Part shown: positions 1-6,252 of the stretch, in pieces
Layout of the letters: each line of letters opens with the position of its first letter
How positions within the stretch are numbered: the stretch's first letter is position 1
NCBI GenBank assembly: GCA_023424725.1
Contig: JAFADQ010000221.1
Coordinates: forward strand, 1 to 6,651
DNA from: Bacteroidota bacterium
Lineage (GTDB): Bacteria; Bacteroidota; Bacteroidia; Cytophagales; Hymenobacteraceae
Reading direction: 5' to 3'
Length of the DNA stretch: 6,651 nucleotides
Position numbers and translations under genes: made by a program
The notes under the pieces: model-generated
What the model was told of the DNA's origin: nothing
What the model saw: the letters and a program-made list of their open reading frames with translations, nothing else
Database searches by the model: none

Positions 1-1
1 G

Positions 2-595
2 GACAACCTGATCACCGATGCCCTGCGCTGGAAAACCGGTGCCGACATTGCCATCTCAAACGGGTTCCGTTTCAGCACGCCAATTGTGCCCGATGCTTCA
101 GGAAAAGCTGCCATTACCTATTCTGATGTGTGGAACATGCTGCCTGTAAACGAGAACGCCAAAACCGGCAAAGCCACCGGCCAGCAAATTCAGGACTGGA
201 TGGAAAAAGAGTTGCACAACGTATTTGCCCAAAACCTGACCGAACGTTTTGGCGGTTGGGTAATCCGTTTCTCAGGCATGACCATGACCTTTAACGCCAA
301 CGCCCCCAAAGGCCAGCGCGTGCAGCAAATCACCATTGGCGGCAAACCATTAGACCCAAACAAAGAATACATTCTGGCCGCCTGCCGCCGCGAAGGCGAA
401 CCCGAGCACATGCTTTGCCGCATGCCCAACGCCAAAGACCCCAAAGTGCTGCCCTACACCGTGCACGATGTGCTGGCCGATTACCTGAAAGAACACGGCA
501 TCGTTTCACCAAAAACAGACGGACGTGCCAAAGCGCTTGATTTACCCGAGCCCGTACTCTCGCAGCTCCCAAATGTGGATTATGTATTCCGGTAG
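2..595 (+). CDS. SoxB-like / 5'-nucleotidase family protein, C-terminal domain (5' end outside window)
   Basis: The frame is open from the window edge to TAG at 593-595, giving 197 visible residues; the N-terminal metallophosphatase half lies upstream. The visible part is the 5'-nucleotidase C-terminal domain. It has DNLITDA at residues 1-7, SNGFR at 19-23 (the substrate-loop motif of this family), then a GGW segment (84-86) followed by NAPKGQR and a TVHDVLADYL helix. That order, especially GG...GQR, resembles SoxB, the periplasmic dimanganese hydrolase that releases sulfate from SoxYZ-bound thiosulfonate, more than UshA-type nucleotidases. Two cysteines (residues 128 and 139) lie in a loop before the last helix. 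The metal-binding residues and signal peptide cannot be seen, so a general 5'-nucleotidase remains possible. The DsrE-fusion and TlpA genes downstream favour a sulfur role. Domain call sure; SoxB function moderate. Confidence 0.82.
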   Translation, partial: DNLITDALRWKTGADIAISNGFRFSTPIVPDASGKAAITYSDVWNMLPVNENAKTGKATGQQIQDWMEKELHNVFAQNLTERFGGWVIRFSGMTMTFNANAPKGQRVQQITIGGKPLDPNKEYILAACRREGEPEHMLCRMPNAKDPKVLPYTVHDVLADYLKEHGIVSPKTDGRAKALDLPEPVLSQLPNVDYVFR

Positions 596-643
596 AAGTA
601 CTGTTTTACCTGATCGCTGAGAGAAGCTGAAAACTTTGCCTGG

Positions 644-800
644 TCGAAGTGTCTACGTCAAATTTCGCTGTCATTGGCAGCGGCAGCGAAGCAATCTGGT
701 GAATAGCACTACAGATTTTTTCCTCGAAAATTGTAGTACACCTGCGCGCTACCAACCAGATTGCTTCGTGCCTCGCAATGACAATTAATTTTAACGGCTG
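644..800. repeat. Palindromic dispersed-type repeat, copy A (with flanking duplicated sequence)
   Basis: The core at 669-783 (115 bp) begins TGTCATTG and ends CAATGACA. Its ends are inverted repeats of about 26-29 bp: GCAATCT near 691-697 pairs with AGATTGC around 758-764, and the outer TGTCATTG pairs with the outer CAATGACA. The interior is also partly self-complementary (ACTACA...TGTAGT around a T-rich centre), so the whole core could fold into one long imperfect hairpin. Similarity to copy B extends outside the palindrome, left to TCGAAG at 644 and right to GGCTG at 800. The GTCATTGCGAG...CTCGCAATGAC end pattern is, from memory, common in dispersed non-coding repeats of several bacterial phyla. 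No transposase is present. Confidence 0.8.
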
Positions 801-812
801 CTCATTAACCGG

Positions 813-889
813 CCCTTCACCTCGGTCTGTGCCTTCACAGACCGACAGCTGACGCAACCTTTCAAGATGGTCTGTGAAGGGACAGACCA
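813..889. repeat. Cluster of nested inverted repeats between the two palindromic elements
   Basis: Several exact arms can alternate. GGTCTGTG (824-831) pairs with CACAGACC (836-843) across a CCTT loop. CCTTCACAGACC (832-843) is exactly complementary to GGTCTGTGAAGG (869-880), a 12-bp match with a 25-nt spacer. CCCTTCAC (813-820) pairs with GTGAAGGG (874-881). GGTCTGT (869-875) pairs with ACAGACC (882-888). The arms compete, so only some can form at once. There is no U-tract, so a plain terminator is unlikely. This is a second small repeat family, distinct from the flanking element. Confidence 0.65.
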
Positions 890-929
890 CGGAATGGGAG
901 TGCGAAAAATTAAGACAATCCCAGCTCAT

Positions 930-1087
930 TCGAAGCGCTCCTGCCAAAATTACCTGTCATTGCGAGCGGCAGCGATGCAATCTAGTGAGTAGAATTACAG
1001 ATTTTTTCCTCAAAAATTGTACTACACCTGTGCGCTAAAAAACCAGATTGCTTCGTGCCTCGCAATGACACGCAAGTTTAAGGGCTG
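930..1087. repeat. Palindromic dispersed-type repeat, copy B (with flanking duplicated sequence)
   Basis: The core at 955-1070 (116 bp) matches copy A along its whole length, with scattered substitutions and a one-base length difference. The terminal inverted repeats are better preserved here: TGTCATTGCGAG at the left end is the exact complement of CTCGCAATGACA at the right end. The inner arms GCAATCT and AGATTGC are present too. The left flank TCGAAG plus 19 bp has the same spacing to the palindrome as in copy A, and the right flank ends in GGCTG as in copy A. The offset between copies is 286-287 bp. It lies only about 50 bp upstream of the DoxX-DsrE start. Confidence 0.8.
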
Positions 1088-1138
1088 TACTTAGATTAGC
1101 TGTAGAAAACAACAAATAATTTCAAATCAATTTCAACC

Positions 1139-2020
1139 ATGCAACCAACAAACCTAAATAAACTCTCTTTCCTGGCGCTGCGCGTTATGGGAAGTCTCAT
1201 ATTTATTACCGCTGCGTTCAACCACTTGTTCCAGACAGAGCAAGCCGCAGCCCGACTTCAAAAAGCTTCACTGGGTTTTCTGGCAACCTCCATGGCCAGC
1301 CCGGAATTTTTGGTGCTATTATCCGGATTTGGTTTGCTGGCAGGCGGCTTTTTGCTGCTCGCAGGGTATCAAACCCGCCTGGCTGCCTTGCTGCTATTCT
1401 TTATTCTGATTCCGATTACCATTACTATGCAAGTGGGCAGTATGGCCACCATGGGGCCGCTCTTTAAGAACATCGCTATCATGGGAATTTTGCTGTTTTT
1501 CATCGCAAACGGAGCGGTGTATTTTGGTCTCGATCAATATTTGGCCAGGAGAAAAACTGCGCTTGGTTCTTCTGCCAAAGGGCCAAAAATGGCCGCTGCA
1601 GCTCTTGGTTTTATACTGCTAACCGGGCTGTCAGTTCAAAATATTCCAGCATTGGCAAACAACCCGGAAACAGCCGTTTTAAAGAAGGAAAAAATGAATT
1701 ATGCCGTTCTCATTAGCCAACCCGACCACCTGAAAGCAGCCGTTAATACCGCCCAAACTATGCGGAAAGATGCCCAATACCAGACCGGAGAATTTGTGGT
1801 AATGGCCTGCGCGAAATCGGTTGAGGCTTTTAAGAAAGGCAGCGAGCTGAAATCGTTCTTTGAGGCCGGAAAAGCGGCAGGCGTTACCTTTATGGTCTGC
1901 GGCATGTCGCTGGAGAAGTTTAAGATAGCGGAAGCCGAAATTTTGCCGGGCGCTGAAATTGTACCCAATGGCCTTACGTATATGTTCGACCTGAAAGCGA
2001 AGGGATTTGTAACCGTTTAA
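1139..2020 (+). CDS. DoxX-family membrane protein fused to a C-terminal DsrE-like domain
   Basis: This 293-residue protein has two parts. Residues 9-131 form four hydrophobic segments (about 9-29, 55-77, 81-98, 109-131) with the DoxX-type pattern, including R15, E56 and a GYQTRLAALLL stretch. A Lys/Arg-rich loop (132-150) follows, then a fifth hydrophobic segment (151-170) ending in ALANN. Residues 186-293 look like a DsrE/DsrF-type sulfur-carrier fold: a start strand MNYAVLIS, C224 in VMACAKS, and C254 in VCGMSLEKF at the position of the usual reactive cysteine. DoxX/DoxD relatives include a subunit of archaeal thiosulfate:quinone oxidoreductase; DsrE proteins carry sulfane sulfur on cysteine. 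By the positive-inside rule loop 132-150 is cytoplasmic, placing DsrE in the periplasm. The start is the first ATG ahead of the first membrane segment, with an A-rich leader and no Shine-Dalgarno. The substrate is unknown. Confidence 0.85.
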   Translation: MQPTNLNKLSFLALRVMGSLIFITAAFNHLFQTEQAAARLQKASLGFLATSMASPEFLVLLSGFGLLAGGFLLLAGYQTRLAALLLFFILIPITITMQVGSMATMGPLFKNIAIMGILLFFIANGAVYFGLDQYLARRKTALGSSAKGPKMAAAALGFILLTGLSVQNIPALANNPETAVLKKEKMNYAVLISQPDHLKAAVNTAQTMRKDAQYQTGEFVVMACAKSVEAFKKGSELKSFFEAGKAAGVTFMVCGMSLEKFKIAEAEILPGAEIVPNGLTYMFDLKAKGFVTV

Positions 2021-2035
2021 TTGTAGGGCTTTTTC

Positions 2036-2088
2036 AGGTGTTAGCATAATGTTGACCATGGGCTAAACATTATGCTAATACCTGTTTT
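2036..2088 (+). terminator. Strong hairpin between the DoxX-DsrE and TlpA genes (terminator or attenuator)
   Basis: An 18-bp stem (2036-2053 with 2066-2083) has only one G-U pair and a 12-nt loop (2054-2065). It is followed by GTTTT at 2084-2088. It starts 15 bp after the upstream stop codon. The U run is short, so termination may be partial, which would lower tlpA-type expression relative to the upstream gene. It could also act as an mRNA 3'-end stabiliser. The structure is seen in the sequence; the function is inferred. Confidence 0.65.
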
Positions 2089-2109
2089 CCAAACATTAAC
2101 TAAAAACTC

Positions 2110-2736
2110 ATGAAATCATTGAAAACCTATCTCAATAAAATTCCCGGTTGGGTGTACACTTTAGCCGTTTTTGGCTTTCTGTACCTCACCGGTTTGCACA
2201 CCGAGGCGATTGGGCAGGTGCAGCGCGTGTTGCTGGCTACCGGGTTGGTGCGGCCCGATATTCCGGAAGCAACCTCCTCTTCTGTTACCCCCGCAAACCC
2301 GGCAAAAACCGCAGTTTCCCTTTACGATAGCGACTTTATGCTCCAGGACATGAAGGGTAACCAGATCGCGTTCAGCAGCCTGAAAAACAAGGTGGTTTTC
2401 CTGAACATCTGGGCCACCTGGTGCCCGCCCTGCATTGCCGAAATGCCGAGTATTCAGAAGCTGTATGACACAATGAAAGACAACCCCAATGTGGCGTTCG
2501 TGATGCTATCGGTAGACCAGGCCGGCATGAGCAAAGTAATACCCTTCATCAGCAAAAAAGGCTACACCTTCCCGGTGTACGTGCCGGTTAACGGGCTTCC
2601 GCAGGCTTTTCAAACGCAATCAATTCCTACAACTTTCTTTATCGGCAAAACCGGTAAGATTGAGATGCGGCACGAAGGAATGGCCGATTATAGCTCTAAG
2701 GAAGTGGAAGAGTTTTTGGTGAAGCTGGCGGGGTAG
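2110..2736 (+). CDS. TlpA/ResA-type membrane-anchored thiol-disulfide oxidoreductase
   Basis: This 208-residue thioredoxin-fold protein has an uncleaved N-terminal anchor (hydrophobic residues about 13-29, after K2/K5/K10), a linker rich in Pro, Ser and Thr (50-68), and a thioredoxin domain from about 72 to 208. The active site is WCPPC (104-108, redox cysteines 105 and 108) within NIWATWCPPC. The cis-proline loop is SIPTTFFI with P173, followed by a glycine-rich turn GKTGKI. These features identify the TlpA/ResA branch, whose members reduce specific periplasmic disulfides, for example in cytochrome c maturation or, as SoxW, in thiosulfate-oxidising Sox systems. Here the likely partners are the cysteines of the DsrE domain encoded 89 bp upstream or of the SoxB-like system. 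That partner is an inference from position. The start ATG follows an A-rich leader without Shine-Dalgarno. Confidence 0.93.
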   Translation: MKSLKTYLNKIPGWVYTLAVFGFLYLTGLHTEAIGQVQRVLLATGLVRPDIPEATSSSVTPANPAKTAVSLYDSDFMLQDMKGNQIAFSSLKNKVVFLNIWATWCPPCIAEMPSIQKLYDTMKDNPNVAFVMLSVDQAGMSKVIPFISKKGYTFPVYVPVNGLPQAFQTQSIPTTFFIGKTGKIEMRHEGMADYSSKEVEEFLVKLAG

Positions 2737-2956
2737 AATTATCTCCACTATTGCTTAAAAATAGTTGGCGAATTTTCTGGCTTCAGATACAATATTTCAA
2801 ACAAATGCAAATCAGAGATTTTGATAAGTTTTCTTGTAATTTAATGTGAACTCTGCTCTGCCTTATTTGTAGTTAGTGGCCTGATTAATTTATTTCGATC
2901 TCTAAGTTTTGGCTGGCCAGTAAGGAACTGTAAGATTTATCCAGAGATTTAATCTC

Positions 2957-4873
2957 TTAATCCGGCCTTTCATCAGGTTTCCAATCTGAATGAAAATAAC
3001 TGTCTGGTGCATCTGTTCTTCGGTAAGTATGCGCACCAAAATAATCGCGCTGTGCCTGAATAAGATTTGCCGGTGAGTTGGCGGTAGCGCTTCCCAAAAA
3101 ATAATTAAGGGCGGCAGAAAAAACAGGTAAAGCAACGTTATTTTGAAGTCCCTGCGCAATGATGAAGGAAAGGTCTGGCTTGTATTGTTGTAGCTGATGC
3201 TTTATTTCCGGCGCGAGAAAAACAGAGTCACCCTCTTTTAAAAGCTCCGTTAATTTTTCCATTAATGCCGACCTTATAATGCAACCGTTGGTCCAGATTC
3301 GGGCAAGTTCGCTCCAGTTAATTTGCCAGCCATGTTTAGCGGCTACCTGTTGCATCATGCTAAAGCCCATTTCGTGGTTAATTATCCTGGCGGCCAGATA
3401 AGCATTGCGAAGGCTTGTAAGAAAGGTTTCTTTGTTGCCATTATGAGGTATAAACTGATGATCGTAGAAATTTGCTAACTGAACCCGCTTCTGTTTGTGG
3501 GCGGATAATATTCTGGCCATTACCGCTTCAGAAACAAGGCTAAAAGGTGCGCCAAAGTCCAGAGCGGTAGTAATAGACCAATTGCCTGTACCTTTCTGTT
3601 CTGCCTGATCGAGCACTTTATCCAGTAACAAGCCGCCTTTTTCCTTTACTTTCAGAATGTTTATAGTAATGCCGAGCAAATAGCTGCCAAGTTCCGATTG
3701 CTGCCAGGGTGTTAGCACTTCCACTATTTCTTCCGGAGTAAGTTGCAGGTAAAACCGCATAAGCGCGTAAGTTTCTGCGAGGAGTTGCATTTCGGCGTAT
3801 TCAATTCCGTTGTGCACCATTTTCACAAAATGCCCCGCTCCTCCGGCGCCTATATACGCCGTGCATGGCTTACCATTTTTATCTTTTGCAGCAATCAGGC
3901 CGAAGTATTTTGCAACCAATGCGTAGCCTTTTTCCGCACCTCCGGGCATAATTGCCGGGCCACGGCGCGCACCCTCTTCACCACCCGAAACGCCGGTACC
4001 AACAAAATAAATGCCGTGAGCCGCCAGCTCTTTGGTTCTTCTTTCTGTGTCTTTAAAAAAGGAATTACCGCCATCCATTACAACATCGCCAGGCTCCAGT
4101 AACGGAACAAGCTGCTCCAGCTGGCTGTCTGTTGCTGCGCCTGCCATAATCATCAAAAATACTTTTCTGGGTTTTTCCAGCTTACCGATAAATTGGGCCA
4201 GATCATCGAAAGCGCCTAAGTTTTGTATTTGAGGATTTTCGTCTTTAATCTTTTGCGCTACTCCTTCTTCCTTTCCCGGAACATGGCGGTTATATATGGC
4301 AACCCGCACTCCTTTTTCTGCCAGATTCAGCGCGAGGCTCTTGCCCATTACGCCCATCCCGATCAATCCGAATTCATAAGTTGCGCCTTTATTTTTCATG
4401 TTGCTGATTATATTTTCTACAATTACTTCGGGTGCGGCGTCTACATTAAACAAATAAGCATAATCCGGTTTTTCTAACACTTCGTACTGCGAGCTTATCA
4501 GGCTTGGGTGCATGAAATGATTCTGTCTGTTCTTTAACCTTTCCGAAATAAGCTCGGGAGTTCCGTTCAGAAAAATCCAGGTTATTTTTTCTGCCGAAAT
4601 TGTTTGTAATTTTTTGCGGTACAATTCTTTAAGAGCCGAACAAGCCAGCACGGCGCCACCCTTATCTTCCCAATCTATAATATTACGCCCAAGTACGGTT
4701 AGCCAATTTTCCCGGTCGTGGTCGGTAAGCGGTTGGCCGGTTTGCATTTTGCTTTTGTTGGTAAGCTCATGAAAATCGTCGGCGTCGTAGAAAGGCAAAT
4801 TAAAGCGGCGCGCCAATAATTGCCCTATGGTGGTTTTTCCACTTCCCGTTACGCCCATTATAATATAAACCAT
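2957..4873 (-). CDS. Bifunctional gluconokinase / 6-phosphogluconate dehydrogenase (GntK-Gnd fusion)
   Basis: One uninterrupted 638-residue frame holds two complete enzymes. Residues 1-159 are a GntK-type gluconokinase: Walker A GVTGSGKT (7-14), ADDFHELTNKSKM...PLTDHDR (31-54), CSALKELYRKKL (78-89). From about 163 a full-length 6-phosphogluconate dehydrogenase follows (about 472 residues, the usual family size): NADP Rossmann loop GLIGMGVMG (169-177), DGGNSFFKD (267-275), SGGEEGARRGP (296-306), catalytic-type K351 and E358 in FVKMVHNGIEY, signature DQAEQKGTGNW (422-432), and C-terminal QRDYFGAHTY (608-617). The two activities are consecutive: gluconate + ATP gives 6-phosphogluconate, then oxidative decarboxylation yields ribulose-5-phosphate and NADPH in the cytoplasm. 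All key residues I know for both families are present. An internal Met at residue 159 sits exactly at the seam. The LLM gene lies 61 bp upstream, probably co-transcribed. Confidence 0.93.
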   Translation of the reverse strand: MVYIIMGVTGSGKTTIGQLLARRFNLPFYDADDFHELTNKSKMQTGQPLTDHDRENWLTVLGRNIIDWEDKGGAVLACSALKELYRKKLQTISAEKITWIFLNGTPELISERLKNRQNHFMHPSLISSQYEVLEKPDYAYLFNVDAAPEVIVENIISNMKNKGATYEFGLIGMGVMGKSLALNLAEKGVRVAIYNRHVPGKEEGVAQKIKDENPQIQNLGAFDDLAQFIGKLEKPRKVFLMIMAGAATDSQLEQLVPLLEPGDVVMDGGNSFFKDTERRTKELAAHGIYFVGTGVSGGEEGARRGPAIMPGGAEKGYALVAKYFGLIAAKDKNGKPCTAYIGAGGAGHFVKMVHNGIEYAEMQLLAETYALMRFYLQLTPEEIVEVLTPWQQSELGSYLLGITINILKVKEKGGLLLDKVLDQAEQKGTGNWSITTALDFGAPFSLVSEAVMARILSAHKQKRVQLANFYDHQFIPHNGNKETFLTSLRNAYLAARIINHEMGFSMMQQVAAKHGWQINWSELARIWTNGCIIRSALMEKLTELLKEGDSVFLAPEIKHQLQQYKPDLSFIIAQGLQNNVALPVFSAALNYFLGSATANSPANLIQAQRDYFGAHTYRRTDAPDSYFHSDWKPDERPD

Positions 4874-4934
4874 ACTTATAAGGGCTACGATGGCGGCATT
4901 TGTAGGTTTATTTTAAAGGCATGTAAAACGCAAA

Positions 4935-5897
4935 TCAGTGCTTTAATTTTGGCAAAACTTCCTTACCGAAATCTTGTATAAAATGCTCGTGCTGAAGGTT
5001 AACGTTGTGCAAAAAAAGCTCATCAAAACCCAGATCGATGTACTGCTGAAGCCATTTTGTGTGCTGTTGCAGGTTAGAAGATACCCGCACGGCTTCTTTA
5101 ATATTTTCTTTGGTTACCATTTCGGCGGCTTTTTCCAATTGCTCGGCCGTACGCAATTCTGCTAAAACACTACTGGCGAAAATATTCGATTTCCATTGCT
5201 CGTGGGCTTCGTTTAGGGCGGTTTCTTCGTCGCGGGCATACGAGAGCTGCACCTTTAGCAGCATGGGTTTTCCTTCGCCGCCACCGCGCCTGAAAGCGTC
5301 TATTACTTCTTTTAGTTTGTCTATTGGGTGCGACACCGTGATCATTCCATCGGCCCAGCTTCCCAGCCACTCGGCCGTTTCTGGAGTAATGGCTGCGCCG
5401 ATCATTTTCGGTGGTGTTTCGGGCCTTGTAAACAGCTTTGCATCTTCTACCACTACATGTCCGTGATGCACTACATCTTCGCCTTTCCAGAGGGCGCGAA
5501 AAATATCGGCGCATTCTTTTAGCCGTTCGTTGCGCACCTGTTTTGTGGGCCATTGTTCGCCGGTTATGTGTTCGTTCATGTTTTGGCCGCTGCCCACACA
5601 AATCCAGAACCGCTCCGGAAACATTTCTGAAAGCGTAGCCGCGGCCTGCGCAATAATGGCCGGATGATAGCGCTGCCCGGGAGCATTTACAATACGATAA
5701 TGCATGTTGGTGGCTTGCATAGCCGCGCCGAGCCAGCTCCAGGCAAAACCGCTTTCGCCTTGCTGCGTGCTCCAGGGTAAAAAATGGTCGGACGAAAGAC
5801 AATGCGTAAAACCGGCTTGCTCTGCCTGCCGCGCGAATTTTAATAACTGACTTGGTTTAAACTGCTCGTGCGATGCGTGGTATCCTATTTTTGCCAT
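4935..5897 (-). CDS. LLM-class flavin-dependent oxidoreductase, FGD-related, probably non-F420
   Basis: This 320-residue protein has a luciferase-like monooxygenase (bacterial luciferase / F420-dependent reductase) TIM-barrel. The N terminus IGYHASHEQF (4-13), SDHFLPW (36-42), SGFAWSWLGAAMQAT (49-63) and PAIIAQAAATLSEMFPERF (79-97) match the branch that holds F420-dependent glucose-6-phosphate dehydrogenase (FGD). Comparing with the mycobacterial enzyme from memory, the active-site His and Trp are kept (H38, W42). The catalytic Glu of the GTGE loop is Gln (Q105 in GSGQ), and the phosphate-binding Lys/Arg region (about 245-275) is not conserved. It therefore resembles the predicted non-F420 subfamily known from organisms lacking F420 and may use FMN. 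Substrate unknown; a sugar-type substrate is suggested only by its position 61 bp before gluconokinase-6PGDH. ATG at 5897 precedes the conserved start motif, with an A-rich leader. Confidence 0.88.
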   Translation of the reverse strand: MAKIGYHASHEQFKPSQLLKFARQAEQAGFTHCLSSDHFLPWSTQQGESGFAWSWLGAAMQATNMHYRIVNAPGQRYHPAIIAQAAATLSEMFPERFWICVGSGQNMNEHITGEQWPTKQVRNERLKECADIFRALWKGEDVVHHGHVVVEDAKLFTRPETPPKMIGAAITPETAEWLGSWADGMITVSHPIDKLKEVIDAFRRGGGEGKPMLLKVQLSYARDEETALNEAHEQWKSNIFASSVLAELRTAEQLEKAAEMVTKENIKEAVRVSSNLQQHTKWLQQYIDLGFDELFLHNVNLQHEHFIQDFGKEVLPKLKH

Positions 5898-6200
5898 GTT
5901 TTAATTTTGAGATGAACTAACGCTTTTGCGCTATCAGCACATAACGCCGGTACTGCTAAACCTTACGACATTCTGTTGATAATGTGACAAAAATTTTCTG
6001 GCCGTCGCGCTGCGGAATGTACAATTGCTATCGTGTTATTTTCAGTAATAATTGTTTTGATTTGATCTCTAACACATCGGTTTTTGCCCTTCGCAGCTTC
6101 TTATTAAACACGGTATTACATACAGTTTTTGAAGCAAACCTGAAGAGCATTTCTTAAACAGCTTTCCAAGTCCTGCGTAAGCTTACATCATTACAATTAT

Positions 6201-6228
6201 CTGCAGCAAAAAATAACTAAAGCTGCAG
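6201..6228. promoter_or_regulatory. Inverted repeat, possible operator or hairpin
   Basis: CTGCAGC (6201-6207) and GCTGCAG (6222-6228) are exact complements around a 14-nt A-rich spacer. It lies about 137 bp upstream of the ASRT-family start codon. A role as a binding site is only inferred; 7-bp arms can occur by chance. Confidence 0.3.
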
Positions 6229-6252
6229 TGGGCAAAAATGCTGGCATAGCAG

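Larger units (their letters stand above)
596..1138. other. Repeat-rich intergenic region
   Basis: This 543-bp gap separates the SoxB-like gene from the DoxX-DsrE gene. I see no credible coding sequence: the one long minus-strand open frame (606-947) runs through the palindromic repeats and translates to low-quality sequence. The gap is filled by two copies of a palindromic element, a middle block of shorter inverted repeats, and a roughly 50-bp A-rich leader (about 1088-1138) just before the next start. No clear Bacteroidota -7/-33 promoter could be assigned, and no U-tract terminator follows the stop at 595. Confidence 0.7.

Noticed and set aside
606..947. Minus-strand open frame of 113 codons
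   Set aside because: It lies across the palindromic repeat and the inverted-repeat cluster, has no recognisable domain, and its reading frame is explained by the repeats.
644..1087. Possible CRISPR-like array
   Set aside because: There are only two copies, each over 100 bp and palindromic throughout, with one long non-unique spacer; no cas genes.
2737..2957. Terminator in the convergent gap, including the AGAGATT-T-AATCTCT palindrome at 2943-2957
   Set aside because: The palindrome overlaps the stop codon of the fusion gene, is AT-rich with 7-bp arms and no U-tract; the ACTATT/AATAGT pair near 2747-2766 is too short. Neither is convincing.
5170..5802. Long minus-strand open frame (210 codons) inside the LLM gene
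   Set aside because: It overlaps the clearly homologous LLM reading frame in another phase, and its Arg/Ser-rich translation resembles no protein; a shadow frame.
4935..5897. Naming the LLM enzyme F420-dependent glucose-6-phosphate dehydrogenase
   Set aside because: The catalytic Glu and the phosphate-binding residues appear changed, and Bacteroidota generally lack F420, so the specific name is not supported.
5898..5990. Bacteroidota promoter for the LLM gene (TAAGGTTT-like box on the minus strand)
   Set aside because: The box deviates from TAnnTTTG and the nearest upstream TTG is at a poor spacing, so I could not support it.
6177..6186. Perfect 10-bp palindrome GTAAGCTTAC
   Set aside because: Too short to be meaningful alone; such palindromes occur by chance in a gap of this size.
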